Shown here piece after piece: positions 1-8,617 of a stretch of DNA of 64,000 bases (the stretch's first letter is position 1; each line of letters opens with the position of its first letter). Position numbers and translations under genes: made by a program. The notes under the pieces were generated by a model. That model did not search any database. It was not told where the DNA came from and saw only the letters and a list, made by a program, of their open reading frames with translations. The DNA lies in NCBI GenBank assembly GCA_965195225.1, contig CBDAFL010000161.1, forward strand, positions 45,846-109,845, written 5' to 3'. Source of the DNA: JAHIKV01 sp965195225. GTDB taxonomy: Bacteria > Planctomycetota > Planctomycetia > Pirellulales > Thermoguttaceae.

Positions 1-255
1 ACGCGACTTGCACATACAGATGATCGGATTCGGCCAAAGGCCTTGGCCGGGTTCGCCGCGCGGCTGAAACGCACAAAAAGGCGTTCTGCGGCGTTCTACC
101 GCGTGTTATTGCCACTTGCGGACGCGAGTTGACGGCCGAAGCCAAGGAATGGCTCGACACGGACGAGGCCCGACACTGCAAAAGCGTTCCGAAGCGGCCC
201 AAACTTACTGTGCAAGACTTGCAGAGCGCCAAACCAAAGATGGAGGTACTCTCTC

Positions 256-855
256 ATGCGAACCTTACTCACAACGTTGACTGCCGTGGTGATCCTCTGC
301 GGCATGGCCCTGACTGTCAGGGCCGAGGATGACGACAGAGCGAAATCGCCCGGCGATGAAAAGATGATTGACGCCAAGGCCCAATGGATAGCGTGCGCCA
401 AGTTGCGCATTAAAATGCATCGGACATTGGCCGACCTGATCGAGGCCCGAATCGCTCCCGAGCCGAACAAGGCCAAGATCAAGGTGCTCGAAAAAGAGCT
501 GCAACAAGTGCGGAAAGAGCTGCACAAGCAGCGGCCGTCCCGGCGCGGCGGACCTGGCTGTCCATGGGGCGAGCCGGGAATGGGCCCCAATCGAGGATAC
601 GGTCGTCCCGGACCGGGTATGGGGCCTGGACCGAGGGATGATCGTGGCCAAGGTCGAAACATGGGCCCCGGCCGAGGACACGGTCGCCCCGGGCCGGGCA
701 TGGGGCCTGGACCGAGGGATGATCGTGGCCAAGGTCGAAACATGGGCTCCGGCCAAGGATACGGTCGCCCTGGACAGGGCATGAGACCTGGACAGAGGGG
801 TGATCGTGGCCGTGGCCGAAACGTTGGCCCCGGCTGGGAAGACGGGACTCGTTGA
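256..855 (+). CDS. Secreted Gly/Pro/Arg-rich repeat protein
   Basis: A 199-residue protein with an N-terminal signal peptide (hydrophobic run about residues 4-22, cleavage near VRA-ED). A mostly helical stretch (about 35-90) ends in a charged helix containing VLEKELQQVRKELHK. The C-terminal half is low complexity. From base 601 to 843 it consists of three tandem 27-residue (81 bp) repeats beginning GRPGPGMGPGPRDD, the third more diverged. A GGAGG ribosome binding site at about 242-246 precedes the ATG. The charged helix followed by a Gly/Met/Pro tail resembles small periplasmic stress or metal-binding proteins of the ZraP/CpxP kind, but I cannot assign it to that family. The downstream sensor kinase carries a similar GPG-rich segment in its extracellular part. 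Confidence 0.65.
   Translation: MRTLLTTLTAVVILCGMALTVRAEDDDRAKSPGDEKMIDAKAQWIACAKLRIKMHRTLADLIEARIAPEPNKAKIKVLEKELQQVRKELHKQRPSRRGGPGCPWGEPGMGPNRGYGRPGPGMGPGPRDDRGQGRNMGPGRGHGRPGPGMGPGPRDDRGQGRNMGSGQGYGRPGQGMRPGQRGDRGRGRNVGPGWEDGTR
601..843 (+). repeat. Three 81-bp tandem repeats inside a coding gene
   Basis: Units run 601-681, 682-762 and 763-843. The first two are nearly identical over most of their length and the third is diverged. The period is a multiple of three, so each unit encodes 27 residues. Confidence 0.85.
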
Positions 856-1103
856 GGTTTCGTCCCGGGGCCAAGCGGTCCCAATGAGGACGAAGATTAA
901 CCGCGGGGGAGATTGCGCCCACCGGGACGGGAGTACAATTCCCGTCCCGGTGGCGAAATTCGGGGTGGCAGTACAACCGTCGCCCCAATAATGGGGGTGC
1001 GGCGTTTTCCTCTCGGCCGTACAATAGCGACTCGGAAACGCCGACACCGTTCGGAATATCATCCTGAGTCTCATCGAGTTAGACGACCCGAGGCTTTTTC
1101 ATA

Positions 1104-2144
1104 GTGACTAATTCGAGCGACGAGAACGCGGGTACGAGGGATCGCCGTCGAATAGCATTTGCACGGCAGATGCCCGACCGAGTGCATTCAGTGGCGGGCA
1201 AGATTCTCCGGCGGCTGGATTCAGTTCGTGGTCGGTTTGCCGGCCTGGGGACAAAGGCGTCTAATCGCTCCGAGGCGATCGCGCCCGCGTCTTGCGATTC
1301 CGACGAAGGGAATCAAGTTTCCGCACAGCAGGATAAATTCGCAAATATCCCGTATTCCCCGCTAAGTTGGCGGATCGGCAAAGAATCGACGGCCGACTCT
1401 CGATTCATTAGTTTGATCATTCTGGCGGCGAATCATCGGGCCGGCTCGACGCTGTTGCAACGAATTTGCAACTCGCGCGAAAAGACGCTGATATGGGGCG
1501 AGCATAACTCGCTGTTGAGGCACTTCGTCGACATCCACGACGACGCCGTCAGATTCGAGAAGGTTGGCGGCGAAGAGCGCGATGCTTTCTTCAAGCAAAA
1601 CGAAAACCCAAACCTGTGGACCGCCAGCATGTGTCCGGAGTCGGAGTACGCGCAGCGGGCGGTCGTCGCATCGGCCAGGGCTTTTTTGCGCGCTTTTTAT
1701 AGCCAATATCGGGAGAATCGCGACATTATCGGATTCAAGGAAGTTCAGTACGAGCGCAGCGAATTGGAACTGCTCCGCAAGTGCTATCCCGAGGCGAACG
1801 TTTTGCTGCTTGTCCGAAATCCGCTGAACACTTGGAAGAGCACGCCTCCAGGTTGGTATCCGTCGCTGGACGATTGGATCGAAAAATGGAACGGCCGCGT
1901 CAACTGTTTTCTGGACTTTGCCGCCGGCGATCCCAACTGCCATTTGCTTCGCTACGAAGACTTGATTCGCCGAGACGGTAAAACGATGGAAATCGTCGGC
2001 GATACGGCCAAAATCTCCCGCAAGCAGATCAAAATGGTGTTGGCCAAAAAGATCGGCGGAAAAAAGAGCAAACTCGAAAAAGCGGATAAGAAAACGATCG
2101 TCGATCGGTGTCGCGCGGAGATGGAAGCGTTGAGGTATGTTTGA
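1104..2144 (+). CDS. Sulfotransferase-family protein
   Basis: A 346-residue protein resembling PAPS-dependent sulfotransferases. The segment NHRAGSTLLQRICN (about residues 113-126) matches the phosphosulfate-binding loop (RSGTTLL type). LLLVRNPLNTWKS matches the second PAPS-binding motif (RNP followed by a Ser), and LLRYEDLI is a typical conserved strand. It would transfer sulfate to a carbohydrate or other acceptor, which cannot be told from the sequence. The GTG start at 1104 has GAGG ten bases upstream; an ATG at 1168 is an alternative that would remove 21 residues. The N-terminal 80 residues show no recognisable domain. It stands alone, with no obvious partner genes. Confidence 0.7.
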   Translation: MTNSSDENAGTRDRRRIAFARQMPDRVHSVAGKILRRLDSVRGRFAGLGTKASNRSEAIAPASCDSDEGNQVSAQQDKFANIPYSPLSWRIGKESTADSRFISLIILAANHRAGSTLLQRICNSREKTLIWGEHNSLLRHFVDIHDDAVRFEKVGGEERDAFFKQNENPNLWTASMCPESEYAQRAVVASARAFLRAFYSQYRENRDIIGFKEVQYERSELELLRKCYPEANVLLLVRNPLNTWKSTPPGWYPSLDDWIEKWNGRVNCFLDFAAGDPNCHLLRYEDLIRRDGKTMEIVGDTAKISRKQIKMVLAKKIGGKKSKLEKADKKTIVDRCRAEMEALRYV

Positions 2145-2164
2145 TTGTTTGGGCGCCGCGGGAG

Positions 2165-2239
2165 GGGGACAGGTCCATGTTTTCGGCCAACGGTTCGTCG
2201 GCAAAATGCGTTTTTCCGCCGAAAAATGGACCAGTCCCC
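2165..2239. repeat. Palindromic repeat with GGGGACAG/CAGTCCCC-type ends
   Basis: An imperfect inverted repeat fills most of the 2145-2306 gap. The left arm, 2165-2187, begins ggggacaggtccat and the right arm, 2218-2239, ends atggaccagtcccc. Related elements occur at 46790-46886, 47202-47293 and 63450-63490. The form resembles REP elements mobilised by REP-associated tyrosine transposases, although no such transposase is in the window. Confidence 0.7.
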
Positions 2240-2306
2240 GACCGGCTCAAATGATTGCCGCCGCCCCAAAGGTTGACGCGGCCGATGGCCGTGCGAAAAT
2301 GAATCC

Positions 2307-3797
2307 ATGCAAGACAAGGCCTCGATATACTGGCACCGCTGGACGACCGTCGCGGCGCTGCTGCTCGCCTGGGGCGTGTTGGCCGCGTGGCAGTGGCAGG
2401 AGTACAAGACTGAGTGCAAAACGACCCGGGACTCGCTCCGCCGTCAGGCCGAGTCGGTCGCCAACGCCCTGGTGGGCGGCGTTCGGTCGCACCGCCAATT
2501 CGGCCGTTTCTTCGACGAGCAGCTCCAAGCCGCGCTCGATGAGCTGGCCAAGTCGCAGGACGTGTTGGCGGTCGCCATAATCTCGACCGATATCTCGACC
2601 GACAATCGTCTTTCGTTGACCGCCGGAAAAGCCGATCTGTTGGACCTCGCATCGCCGATCGAGCCGGGGCCGTATTGGGACAAGGCCGGATTTCGCTACG
2701 CGGCGGCATTTCGGGTGTTGCCAAACATGCCGGGGCCACGGAGGGGACCAGGGCCTGGGAGGGGACCAGGGCCGGGGATGAGGCCGAATCCGGGGGCGAG
2801 ATCGCAACTTGGCCGGGATCCAAACGGACCGCCCCACGACGAAGCCAGACCGGATCGAGGTATGGGACCGGGGCGAAGGGCCGGCTGGCGACGCGAAGGG
2901 CCGGGCTGGCCGCCGCAAGACGTGGGGAAGCCGCCCCTGAGCGGTCGCTTCCTTGCAGTGCTGCTGTTGGATCGCAGCCGAACCGACCGGCTTATCCAGC
3001 ACTACGCCTGGTTGCGGATATTGGTCGTGGTTGCCGGGGGAGTCGTGATTTTCAGCGTGGTGCTGGCGTGGCGGGCGACGATGCGGTTGGCCGAGGCGCA
3101 CGGCCGAGCACAATTGCTGGAGATCGAAACACGGCATCTACGCGACCTAAGCCAGGCCGCGACGGGATTGGCACACGAAACCCGCAATCCACTGGGACTG
3201 ATCCGCGGCTGGACCCAGCGGTGGATGCAAGCGATGCCGGCGGACGGTCCACAAAAACGGCAGGCCCAAGCCGTAATCGAGGAGTGCGACCGGGTCACGG
3301 CGCGGATCAACCAGTTCCTCGCCTTCGCGCGGCCCTGCAAGCCACGGCTCGCGACGGTTCGGCCCGCCGAAGTTGTCGCGGAACTGGCCGCGCTGGTCGA
3401 ACCCGATCTCGACGCAAAACGTCTGAAACTCGTCGTCGCTACCTCGACGCCGGAGCGGACGATCCGGGCCGACCGCGAAATGCTCCGCCAAGCACTCTTC
3501 AACCTGATCCAAAACGCCGTGGAGTTCTCGCCCGAAGGGAAAGCGATCAATGTCTCCCTCGGCGTCGGGCAGAATGGACGGGCGCAGATCGAGGTGGCCG
3601 ACCGTGGGCCGGGCGTGGCGGCCGAGGCGGTCGATCTGCTGTTTACGCCATATCATACGACCCGTGCCGACGGCACCGGACTGGGGCTGGCCATCGTCCG
3701 CCGCATTGCCACCGCCCACGGTTGGCAGTCGGGCTATTCACCCCGGTCCGGCGGCGGCGCGGTATTCTGGATTGGGGAAAAAAGGGGGCAGAACTGA
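2307..3797 (+). CDS. Sensor histidine kinase, NtrB/ZraS type
   Basis: A 496-residue membrane-bound two-component sensor. It has an N-terminal membrane helix (about residues 10-28) and a periplasmic region containing a GPG-rich stretch (about 148-200). A second helix (about 233-254) is followed by a HisKA domain with H-box HETRNPLGL (phosphoacceptor His290). The HATPase domain has N-box LFNLIQNAVEFSP, G1 DRGPGV and G2 GTGLGLAIVRR. The H-box and the DRVTARINQFLAFARP helix resemble NtrB/ZraS kinases, whose partners are usually sigma-54 activators, but no response regulator is visible nearby. The GPG-rich segment is an unusual insertion in the sensing domain. The Tad cluster starts 66 bases downstream. 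Confidence 0.88.
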   Translation: MQDKASIYWHRWTTVAALLLAWGVLAAWQWQEYKTECKTTRDSLRRQAESVANALVGGVRSHRQFGRFFDEQLQAALDELAKSQDVLAVAIISTDISTDNRLSLTAGKADLLDLASPIEPGPYWDKAGFRYAAAFRVLPNMPGPRRGPGPGRGPGPGMRPNPGARSQLGRDPNGPPHDEARPDRGMGPGRRAGWRREGPGWPPQDVGKPPLSGRFLAVLLLDRSRTDRLIQHYAWLRILVVVAGGVVIFSVVLAWRATMRLAEAHGRAQLLEIETRHLRDLSQAATGLAHETRNPLGLIRGWTQRWMQAMPADGPQKRQAQAVIEECDRVTARINQFLAFARPCKPRLATVRPAEVVAELAALVEPDLDAKRLKLVVATSTPERTIRADREMLRQALFNLIQNAVEFSPEGKAINVSLGVGQNGRAQIEVADRGPGVAAEAVDLLFTPYHTTRADGTGLGLAIVRRIATAHGWQSGYSPRSGGGAVFWIGEKRGQN

Positions 3798-3863
3798 TTT
3801 TACGTGCCGACAGTCGCACTTTTCGCGTACATTAGTACCGACAACTTTCCAAGAGGCCGACCG

Positions 3864-4982
3864 ATGTCCCGCGAGGAAATCTTCAAGGCAAGCGTTCACT
3901 TCTTTCTCGAGCCGATACGTCACCTGCTGGACGACGAATCGGTAAGCGAGATAATGGTCAACCGCTTTGACGACGTGTACGTCGAACGCAATGGGCGGCT
4001 GGAGCACACCGACCTGCGGTTCGCCAACGACGATGCGTTGCTTTCCGCGATCCACAACATTGCCCAGTGGGTGGGGCGCGAGATCGGCGAGGAACACCCG
4101 GTGCTCGACGCCCGACTGCCCGACGGTTCCCGCGTCCACGCGGTGATCCCGCCCAGCGCGCGGACCGGCACCTACCTGACGATCCGCAAGTTTACCCGTC
4201 AGGCATTGACGTTGGACGATCTGATCCGCTTCGGCAGCCTGTCGGAAGCGGCTAAGGAGTTTCTGGAAATCTGCGTCCGACTGCGAAAGAGTATTCTGAT
4301 CTCCGGCGGCACCGGCACGGGCAAGACCGTGTTGCTGGGGGCCATTTCGAGGGCCATTCCAGAGCAGGAGCGGATCGTGGTGATCGAGGACACGTCCGAG
4401 TTGCGGTTGATCCAACGGCACGCCCTGTATCTTGAGGCCCAACATGCCGACCGCGCCGGACGCGGAGCGCTCAGCACCCGGGAACTGTTCGTCAACTCGT
4501 TGCGGATGCGCCCGGATCGGATCATCGTGGGCGAGGTCCGCGGCGGCGAGGCGCTGGACCTGATCCAGTCGATGATTAGCGGCCACGCCGGCTCGCTCTC
4601 GACTATCCACGCCGATACGCCCCTGGACGCATTGATCCGGCTGGAAACACTCTCGTTGATGTCCGACGTGCAGATTCCGGTCTACGTGGCCCGGGCACAG
4701 GTGGCCTCGGCGATAGATTTAATTGTGCAGATTGCCCGGTTTACCGAAGATGGGTCGCGGAAAATTACCCGCGTTACGGAGGCCGTCGGGCTGGACGATA
4801 ACAACCAATATCAGACCCGCGATTTGTTCGTCTCAAAAATGAAGGGGAAGGCGAGCGATGGCCGGCTGATTGCCGAGTTGGTCTCGACCGGCCAGCGGCC
4901 GGACTTCAGCCGCGAGCCATACGAGCAAGGGATCGAAGAAATGATCCACCTTACGGAGGGGGTCTGGGAAGACAAGCGGTAG
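3864..4982 (+). CDS. cpaF: CpaF/TadA-type secretion ATPase
   Basis: A 372-residue hexameric ATPase that powers Tad/Flp pilus assembly at the inner membrane. It has a CpaF-type N-terminal region (SEIMVNRFDDVYVERNGRL), Walker A GGTGTGKT (residues 148-155), an Asp box VIEDTSEL, and Walker B RMRPDRIIVGEVRGGEA followed by the His box GHAGSLSTIHA. I chose the ATG at 3864 because AAGAGG lies about eight bases upstream and family homology starts there; the frame stays open upstream to 3804. It is the first gene of the Tad cluster. A second, FHA-containing CpaF homologue lies at 11463-13355. Confidence 0.9.
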   Translation: MSREEIFKASVHFFLEPIRHLLDDESVSEIMVNRFDDVYVERNGRLEHTDLRFANDDALLSAIHNIAQWVGREIGEEHPVLDARLPDGSRVHAVIPPSARTGTYLTIRKFTRQALTLDDLIRFGSLSEAAKEFLEICVRLRKSILISGGTGTGKTVLLGAISRAIPEQERIVVIEDTSELRLIQRHALYLEAQHADRAGRGALSTRELFVNSLRMRPDRIIVGEVRGGEALDLIQSMISGHAGSLSTIHADTPLDALIRLETLSLMSDVQIPVYVARAQVASAIDLIVQIARFTEDGSRKITRVTEAVGLDDNNQYQTRDLFVSKMKGKASDGRLIAELVSTGQRPDFSREPYEQGIEEMIHLTEGVWEDKR

Positions 4983-5048
4983 GCCGGGTCGAGACCCGGC
5001 GGGATGTTTGCTTGTTATAATCCGCGGCGTGTGCGACAATTAAGGGAG

Positions 5049-5219
5049 ATGGCGAACCAACGAAAAATACAACCGCGGGCCGGATTGGCGTCGTTGGACT
5101 ACGTGTTGATCCTGGGCGTGGTTCTGCCGATGGCGGCGTTCGTTTTGTGGGTTGGCCCAAGGACCATGCGTTTGGCCTACGAGATGGTGTGCGTGTTGGT
5201 TTCGTGGCCGTTTATGTAA
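5049..5219 (+). CDS. Small membrane protein, Flp pilin-like
   Basis: A 56-residue protein with one hydrophobic helix (LASLDYVLILGVVLPMAAFVLWVG). GLASLDYVLILGVVLP resembles the processing site and helix of Flp/TadE pilins, with Gly before the cut and an acidic residue at about +5. The start at 5049 is chosen because AAGGGAG lies just upstream. It sits between the ATPase and a second Flp-like gene, which supports a pilin or pseudopilin role in the Tad pilus. The assignment rests on size, context and helix only. Confidence 0.6.
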   Translation: MANQRKIQPRAGLASLDYVLILGVVLPMAAFVLWVGPRTMRLAYEMVCVLVSWPFM

Positions 5220-5221
5220 TG

Positions 5222-5251
5222 CGAAGTAGGACAGGTTGCCAACCTGTCTCA
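5222..5251. repeat. GGACAGGTTGCCAACCTGTC palindrome
   Basis: The palindrome ggacaggttgccaacctgtc recurs at 30263-30288 and 46899-46922. Here it lies between two small pilin genes, directly upstream of the ribosome binding site of the second. Confidence 0.75.
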
Positions 5252-5270
5252 CACCTGGAGGAACAGGAAT

Positions 5271-5480
5271 ATGAAGAAGCCGTCGCTTAGAGGCCTGCTG
5301 CGAAAGGTCCACGAGGACCAAGAAGGCGCCGTCAGCATTGAAACGATCTTGATTATCGGCGCCATCGCGCTGCCGATCTTGATCTTCTTGCTCTACCATG
5401 CCTGGCCGAAGATTCGAGATTACTTCAACACCGGGCTTGATACATTGCAAACGGATCCGACCACGGCCGGCGGTCAATAG
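5271..5480 (+). CDS. Flp-type pilin subunit
   Basis: A 69-residue protein: a charged N-terminus ending QEGAVSIETILIIGAIALP, a hydrophobic helix, and a short hydrophilic tail. EGAVSIETILIIGAIA fits the Flp prepilin processing site (Gly or Ala before the cut, Glu at about +5). It would be the substrate of the prepilin peptidase encoded 33 bases downstream and a structural subunit of the Tad pilus. GGAGGAACAG upstream of the ATG serves as the ribosome binding site. Confidence 0.75.
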   Translation: MKKPSLRGLLRKVHEDQEGAVSIETILIIGAIALPILIFLLYHAWPKIRDYFNTGLDTLQTDPTTAGGQ

Positions 5481-5512
5481 CACAAGAAGACCGCGCAGGT
5501 CAAAAAACGCCC

Positions 5513-6088
5513 ATGCTGGCCACGATTCTGTTGATCGCTCTGGTGCTGACGGCCACGGCGACCGATCTGGCTCGGCACAAGATTTACAACTGGACGACCT
5601 ATACCGGTATGCTCGCGGCGTTGGGCCTCAGTGCGGTGGGGTCTTTGCTCATCGCCGGCGGATGGGTCGGCGAGGAGTGGCTGCGGCGGGTCATCGGTTG
5701 GATTCCCCTCTCGGAAAGCCTGTTGGGACTGGTCGCCTGCGGACTGCTGATGTTGGTCTGTTTCGTGTTGTTTCGCGTTGGCGGCGGCGACGTAAAATTG
5801 ATTGCCATGCTCGGGGCCTTCCTGGGACCGGAGCAAGGGATCGAGGCGATGTTGTGGACGTTTGTGCTCGGCGGTTGCGCGGGCCTGATCGTGCTGATCT
5901 GGCGCGTCGGACCGTTGCGGTTGTGCGTTCGGACCCTCCGCCAGTTGTTCTGGTCGCTGCGGCTGGGACACTGGGAGCCGCTGACCGACGACGAGCGTGC
6001 CCAGCTTCAGCCGCCGTTGTATCTGGCCCCCTGTGCCCTGGCGGCGGTGGCGGTCGTGCGGTTCGGATTTTTTGATGTTTTCGTGTGA
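5513..6088 (+). CDS. Prepilin peptidase, A24 family (TadV/CpaA)
   Basis: A 191-residue polytopic membrane protease that matures Flp-type prepilins. Both catalytic aspartates are visible: Asp18 in TATDLARHKIYN and the second in the hallmark GGGDVKLIAMLG (about residues 91-102). Hydrophobic helices cover much of the remainder. Its short form without a methylase domain is typical of TadV/CpaA. It directly follows the pilin genes. It could also process the prepilins of the type II/IV-like cluster at 35-45 kb, where I see no second peptidase gene; that is inference. Confidence 0.88.
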   Translation: MLATILLIALVLTATATDLARHKIYNWTTYTGMLAALGLSAVGSLLIAGGWVGEEWLRRVIGWIPLSESLLGLVACGLLMLVCFVLFRVGGGDVKLIAMLGAFLGPEQGIEAMLWTFVLGGCAGLIVLIWRVGPLRLCVRTLRQLFWSLRLGHWEPLTDDERAQLQPPLYLAPCALAAVAVVRFGFFDVFV

Positions 6089-6093
6089 AATAC

Positions 6094-6160
6094 CGCTTGC
6101 GGCTTCGCAAGAAAACCGCTTGCGGTTTCGCAAGGCGCGACCACCGGTCGCGGCTTTATG
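6094..6160. repeat. Repeats TTGCGGCTTCGCAA and GCGACCGGTCGCGGCTTTATG types
   Basis: Two copies of ccgcttgcggcttcgcaag type lie at about 6094-6112 and 6116-6134. They are followed by ggcgcgaccaccggtcgcgg and ctttatg. The first family recurs at about 23417-23442 and 55514-55530. The second recurs inside the gene at 9566-10540 and near 10633. Confidence 0.7.
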
Positions 6161-6172
6161 GGAGACGCCGTC

Positions 6173-7144
6173 ATGGGTCGCTCGGTTCTACTGGCGTGCG
6201 TGCCGTGGATGGCGATCCTTGCGGCGTCGTTCGTCGTGCTATTCGTTCTTGCCTGGGCAAACCGCGCGCGGCCGAGGCCGCGCCGCCTGCGCCGACTGCA
6301 TGCCGACCAGCGCGGCAGCGTTCAGAGCCTGAGCTTCGTGCTCACGTTGCCGTTGTTCATCATGGTCCTGTTGCTGATCGTGCAGGTCAGTCAGTTGATG
6401 ATTGGGCAGATGGTGGTCGAATACGCGGCCTTCGCGGCGGCTCGCGCTGCCGCCGTCTGGATACCCGCCGATACTCCCTACCCGGAAGGCGCAAACCGCA
6501 TCGGCGCGTTTTTTCCCGACCTGAACGCCGAGGTCCAAGTCATTCCGGTCCTGGACCCCGACGATCCAAACTATGGCCCCGCCGAGGGCGGAATGGTCTA
6601 TCGCATTGAGCCTGGCGGGGCGAAGTCTGAAAAGATCGCCTCCGCGGCCGTGTTGGCCTGTATGCCGATCTCGCCCTCGCGCAACGTGGGAGCGACCCTC
6701 TCGGGCACCGGACCGTTGGCGGCGGACATTATTACCAGGGCCTACGCCGCGATGGCCCCGAACTCCGACTCCGGCCCGGCCGCGGCCAGACGCATCCAGA
6801 ACAAGCTGGCCTACGCGATGGCCAACACTTCGGTAGAAATGAAGTTCTACCATAAGAACAGCGAGCCGCCGTTGGGAGTCGCGTACTTGATCCCGCCCGA
6901 TCCGAACGAGTTTCACTTCAACGAACTCGGCTGGCAGGACCAAATAACGGTAACGGTCAGGCACAATCTGGCGTTGTTGCCGGGGCCGGGCCGGTTGCTG
7001 GCCCGCTCGACTGGCGCCGGCGACCAGGTCGGCGACAGCGTCGAAAATCGGGGAAACGTCTACACCTATCTCCTCTCGGCCTCGGTCACCATAGGCAACG
7101 AGGGAGAGAAACCGGCGATCCCGTATGTTTATCAAACGTATTAA
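6173..7144 (+). CDS. TadE-like pseudopilin
   Basis: A 323-residue protein with two N-terminal hydrophobic helices. The second follows DQRGSVQSLSFVLTLPLF, which fits the TadE processing region. The helix continues into VVEYAAFAAARAAAVW, the Ala-rich segment typical of TadE-like proteins. The large C-terminal region (about 100-320) has no clear domain. The start at 6173 is preferred over an ATG at 6158 because GGGAG lies eight bases before it and the upstream ATG belongs to a repeat element. The 3' end overlaps the next gene by 20 bases, indicating translational coupling. Confidence 0.72.
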   Translation: MGRSVLLACVPWMAILAASFVVLFVLAWANRARPRPRRLRRLHADQRGSVQSLSFVLTLPLFIMVLLLIVQVSQLMIGQMVVEYAAFAAARAAAVWIPADTPYPEGANRIGAFFPDLNAEVQVIPVLDPDDPNYGPAEGGMVYRIEPGGAKSEKIASAAVLACMPISPSRNVGATLSGTGPLAADIITRAYAAMAPNSDSGPAAARRIQNKLAYAMANTSVEMKFYHKNSEPPLGVAYLIPPDPNEFHFNELGWQDQITVTVRHNLALLPGPGRLLARSTGAGDQVGDSVENRGNVYTYLLSASVTIGNEGEKPAIPYVYQTY

Positions 7145-8576
7145 ATACAATTATCCGCCGTTGCAAAATCTCCACCGCGACCAGGACGGTGTCATCAGCA
7201 TCCTCTCGGTGTTCGCCGTGCTGTTGCTCGTGATGTTGTTGGGCATGGTGATGAACGTCGGCCGACAGGTGGACGGCAAAATCCGTATGCAAAACGCGGC
7301 CGACGCAGCGGCCTACTCGGGCGGCGTCGTCATGGCCCGCGGCCTGAACACGCTGACATTCACCAACCACCTGCTCTGCGACGTATTCGCCACCACGGCC
7401 TTCCTGCGCGAGGCCCGCGACCGAAACGCGGAATCCTACGTCCCCTCGATCCTGGCGGCGTGGGAGCAGGAGGCGCCGGTATTTTCCGGCTCGGGCTTCG
7501 AGAAGTTCGAGGATCTTGGCGCCGCGATCGATCAGAAAGTCCCCTTGGAGCAGGAGCTTGTCCGCTCGTACAGCGAGTGGGCCGCCGCGGTCAGCGACGC
7601 CGTACTACCGTTGATGGAGGAGATACTCGCCGGTGAACTGATCCCGCAATACCAGCGGGCGGTCGCGGCGGCGTTTCCCGACATCGCTCAGGCCGCCGCC
7701 CTGGAAGTGGCGGTCCGCAACGGGCAACCCGACTTCGGCCGCGGCAAATTGCTGGGCGCTTTGTGGCGAAGTTCCGGCCAATTGGTCGGCGGCGACTACG
7801 AGTTGGCCGACCCTTCGTTGCCGGTCGTCGATCCCGAGCTTGGCACAATGCCCAACCAGTCGCACTACCTTTCCACGGCCCGCCGGCAGCGCGAATCGCT
7901 CGCTACGCGATACCTGGGCGACTGGAACAACCAGACGATGGCGTTTTTCGATCGCGGCGGGAAGATGAGCCAATTCGGCGCGCTCTGGCGGAGCTTCACC
8001 TGTGGATACTTGCACCAGTTGCTGGAGGAAGAATACCCGAACCGAAACCTGCCGTTCGTAATCCGCACCGAGGCCAACGAAGCAATCGACGGCAACGCCC
8101 ACCTCGAACAATACTTCACCTTCCTGGGCGTGGCTTATTGGAAGAAAATTCCCGGGTTCGCTCCCAGGGTGTTTTTCAATCCGATCGACGGCGACGCGAC
8201 GGCGTTCGCTCAGGTGCGGGTGTTCGTACCTCGGCGGCGGCTGGTTTGGCTCTATATCAACGCCAGCGGCGGATCAACCACGCCGATCGGCGGCGTGCCG
8301 GGCGAGTTTCCCGCCTTGCCCAACGAGGCCACGCCCGAACCCGGTCAAGGCGGCGGATCGACCGGTCAATGGGTCGTCGGCCGGGAAAGAGTGTCCGACA
8401 GTTGGACCTTGTTGAACCAACGCTGGACGTGCCAGTTGGTTCCGGCCACGATGCCCGCGCTGGCGGCGATATTACAGACCGTGCCCCCAATGCCCGAGTT
8501 TGCCGAGGAAGAAACCGTATTGCCGAGCTTAGGCAACGTAAGTTCGGAAGAGATTGGAAGGATTAGTACGCATTAA
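7125..8576 (+). CDS. TadG-like Flp pilus assembly protein
   Basis: A 483-residue protein whose N-terminus reads RDQDGVISILSVFAVLLLVM. This is the Gly-Xaa-Ile/Val hydrophobic helix of TadG/TadE proteins, and it is followed by the conserved MQNAADAAAYSGG segment. The rest is a large extracytoplasmic region of unknown fold with a Gly/Pro-rich patch near residues 385-415. The gene starts within the end of the preceding TadE-like gene. It probably forms a minor pilin or priming component of the Tad machine. Confidence 0.75.
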   Translation: MFIKRIKYNYPPLQNLHRDQDGVISILSVFAVLLLVMLLGMVMNVGRQVDGKIRMQNAADAAAYSGGVVMARGLNTLTFTNHLLCDVFATTAFLREARDRNAESYVPSILAAWEQEAPVFSGSGFEKFEDLGAAIDQKVPLEQELVRSYSEWAAAVSDAVLPLMEEILAGELIPQYQRAVAAAFPDIAQAAALEVAVRNGQPDFGRGKLLGALWRSSGQLVGGDYELADPSLPVVDPELGTMPNQSHYLSTARRQRESLATRYLGDWNNQTMAFFDRGGKMSQFGALWRSFTCGYLHQLLEEEYPNRNLPFVIRTEANEAIDGNAHLEQYFTFLGVAYWKKIPGFAPRVFFNPIDGDATAFAQVRVFVPRRRLVWLYINASGGSTTPIGGVPGEFPALPNEATPEPGQGGGSTGQWVVGRERVSDSWTLLNQRWTCQLVPATMPALAAILQTVPPMPEFAEEETVLPSLGNVSSEEIGRISTH

Positions 8577-8577
8577 C

Positions 8578-8617
8578 TTAGTGGCCACTAGCCACTGACC
8601 ACTAACCACTAGCCACT
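8578..8617. repeat. CACTAGCCACTGACCACTAACC-type short direct repeat
   Basis: The gap is filled by reiterated (t)agccact / gaccact / aaccact units. Similar runs occur at 30846-30872 and 58153-58183. They leave no conventional ribosome binding site before the next ATG. Confidence 0.7.

Noticed and set aside
96..1074. Long minus-strand open frames opposite the repeat protein
   Set aside because: They are antisense shadows of a GC-rich repeat gene with a signal peptide and ribosome binding site on +.
2675..3835. A 386-codon plus-strand frame overlapping the sensor kinase
   Set aside because: It is a shifted frame of a gene whose kinase motifs are all intact; its translation is Arg/Gly-rich without domains.
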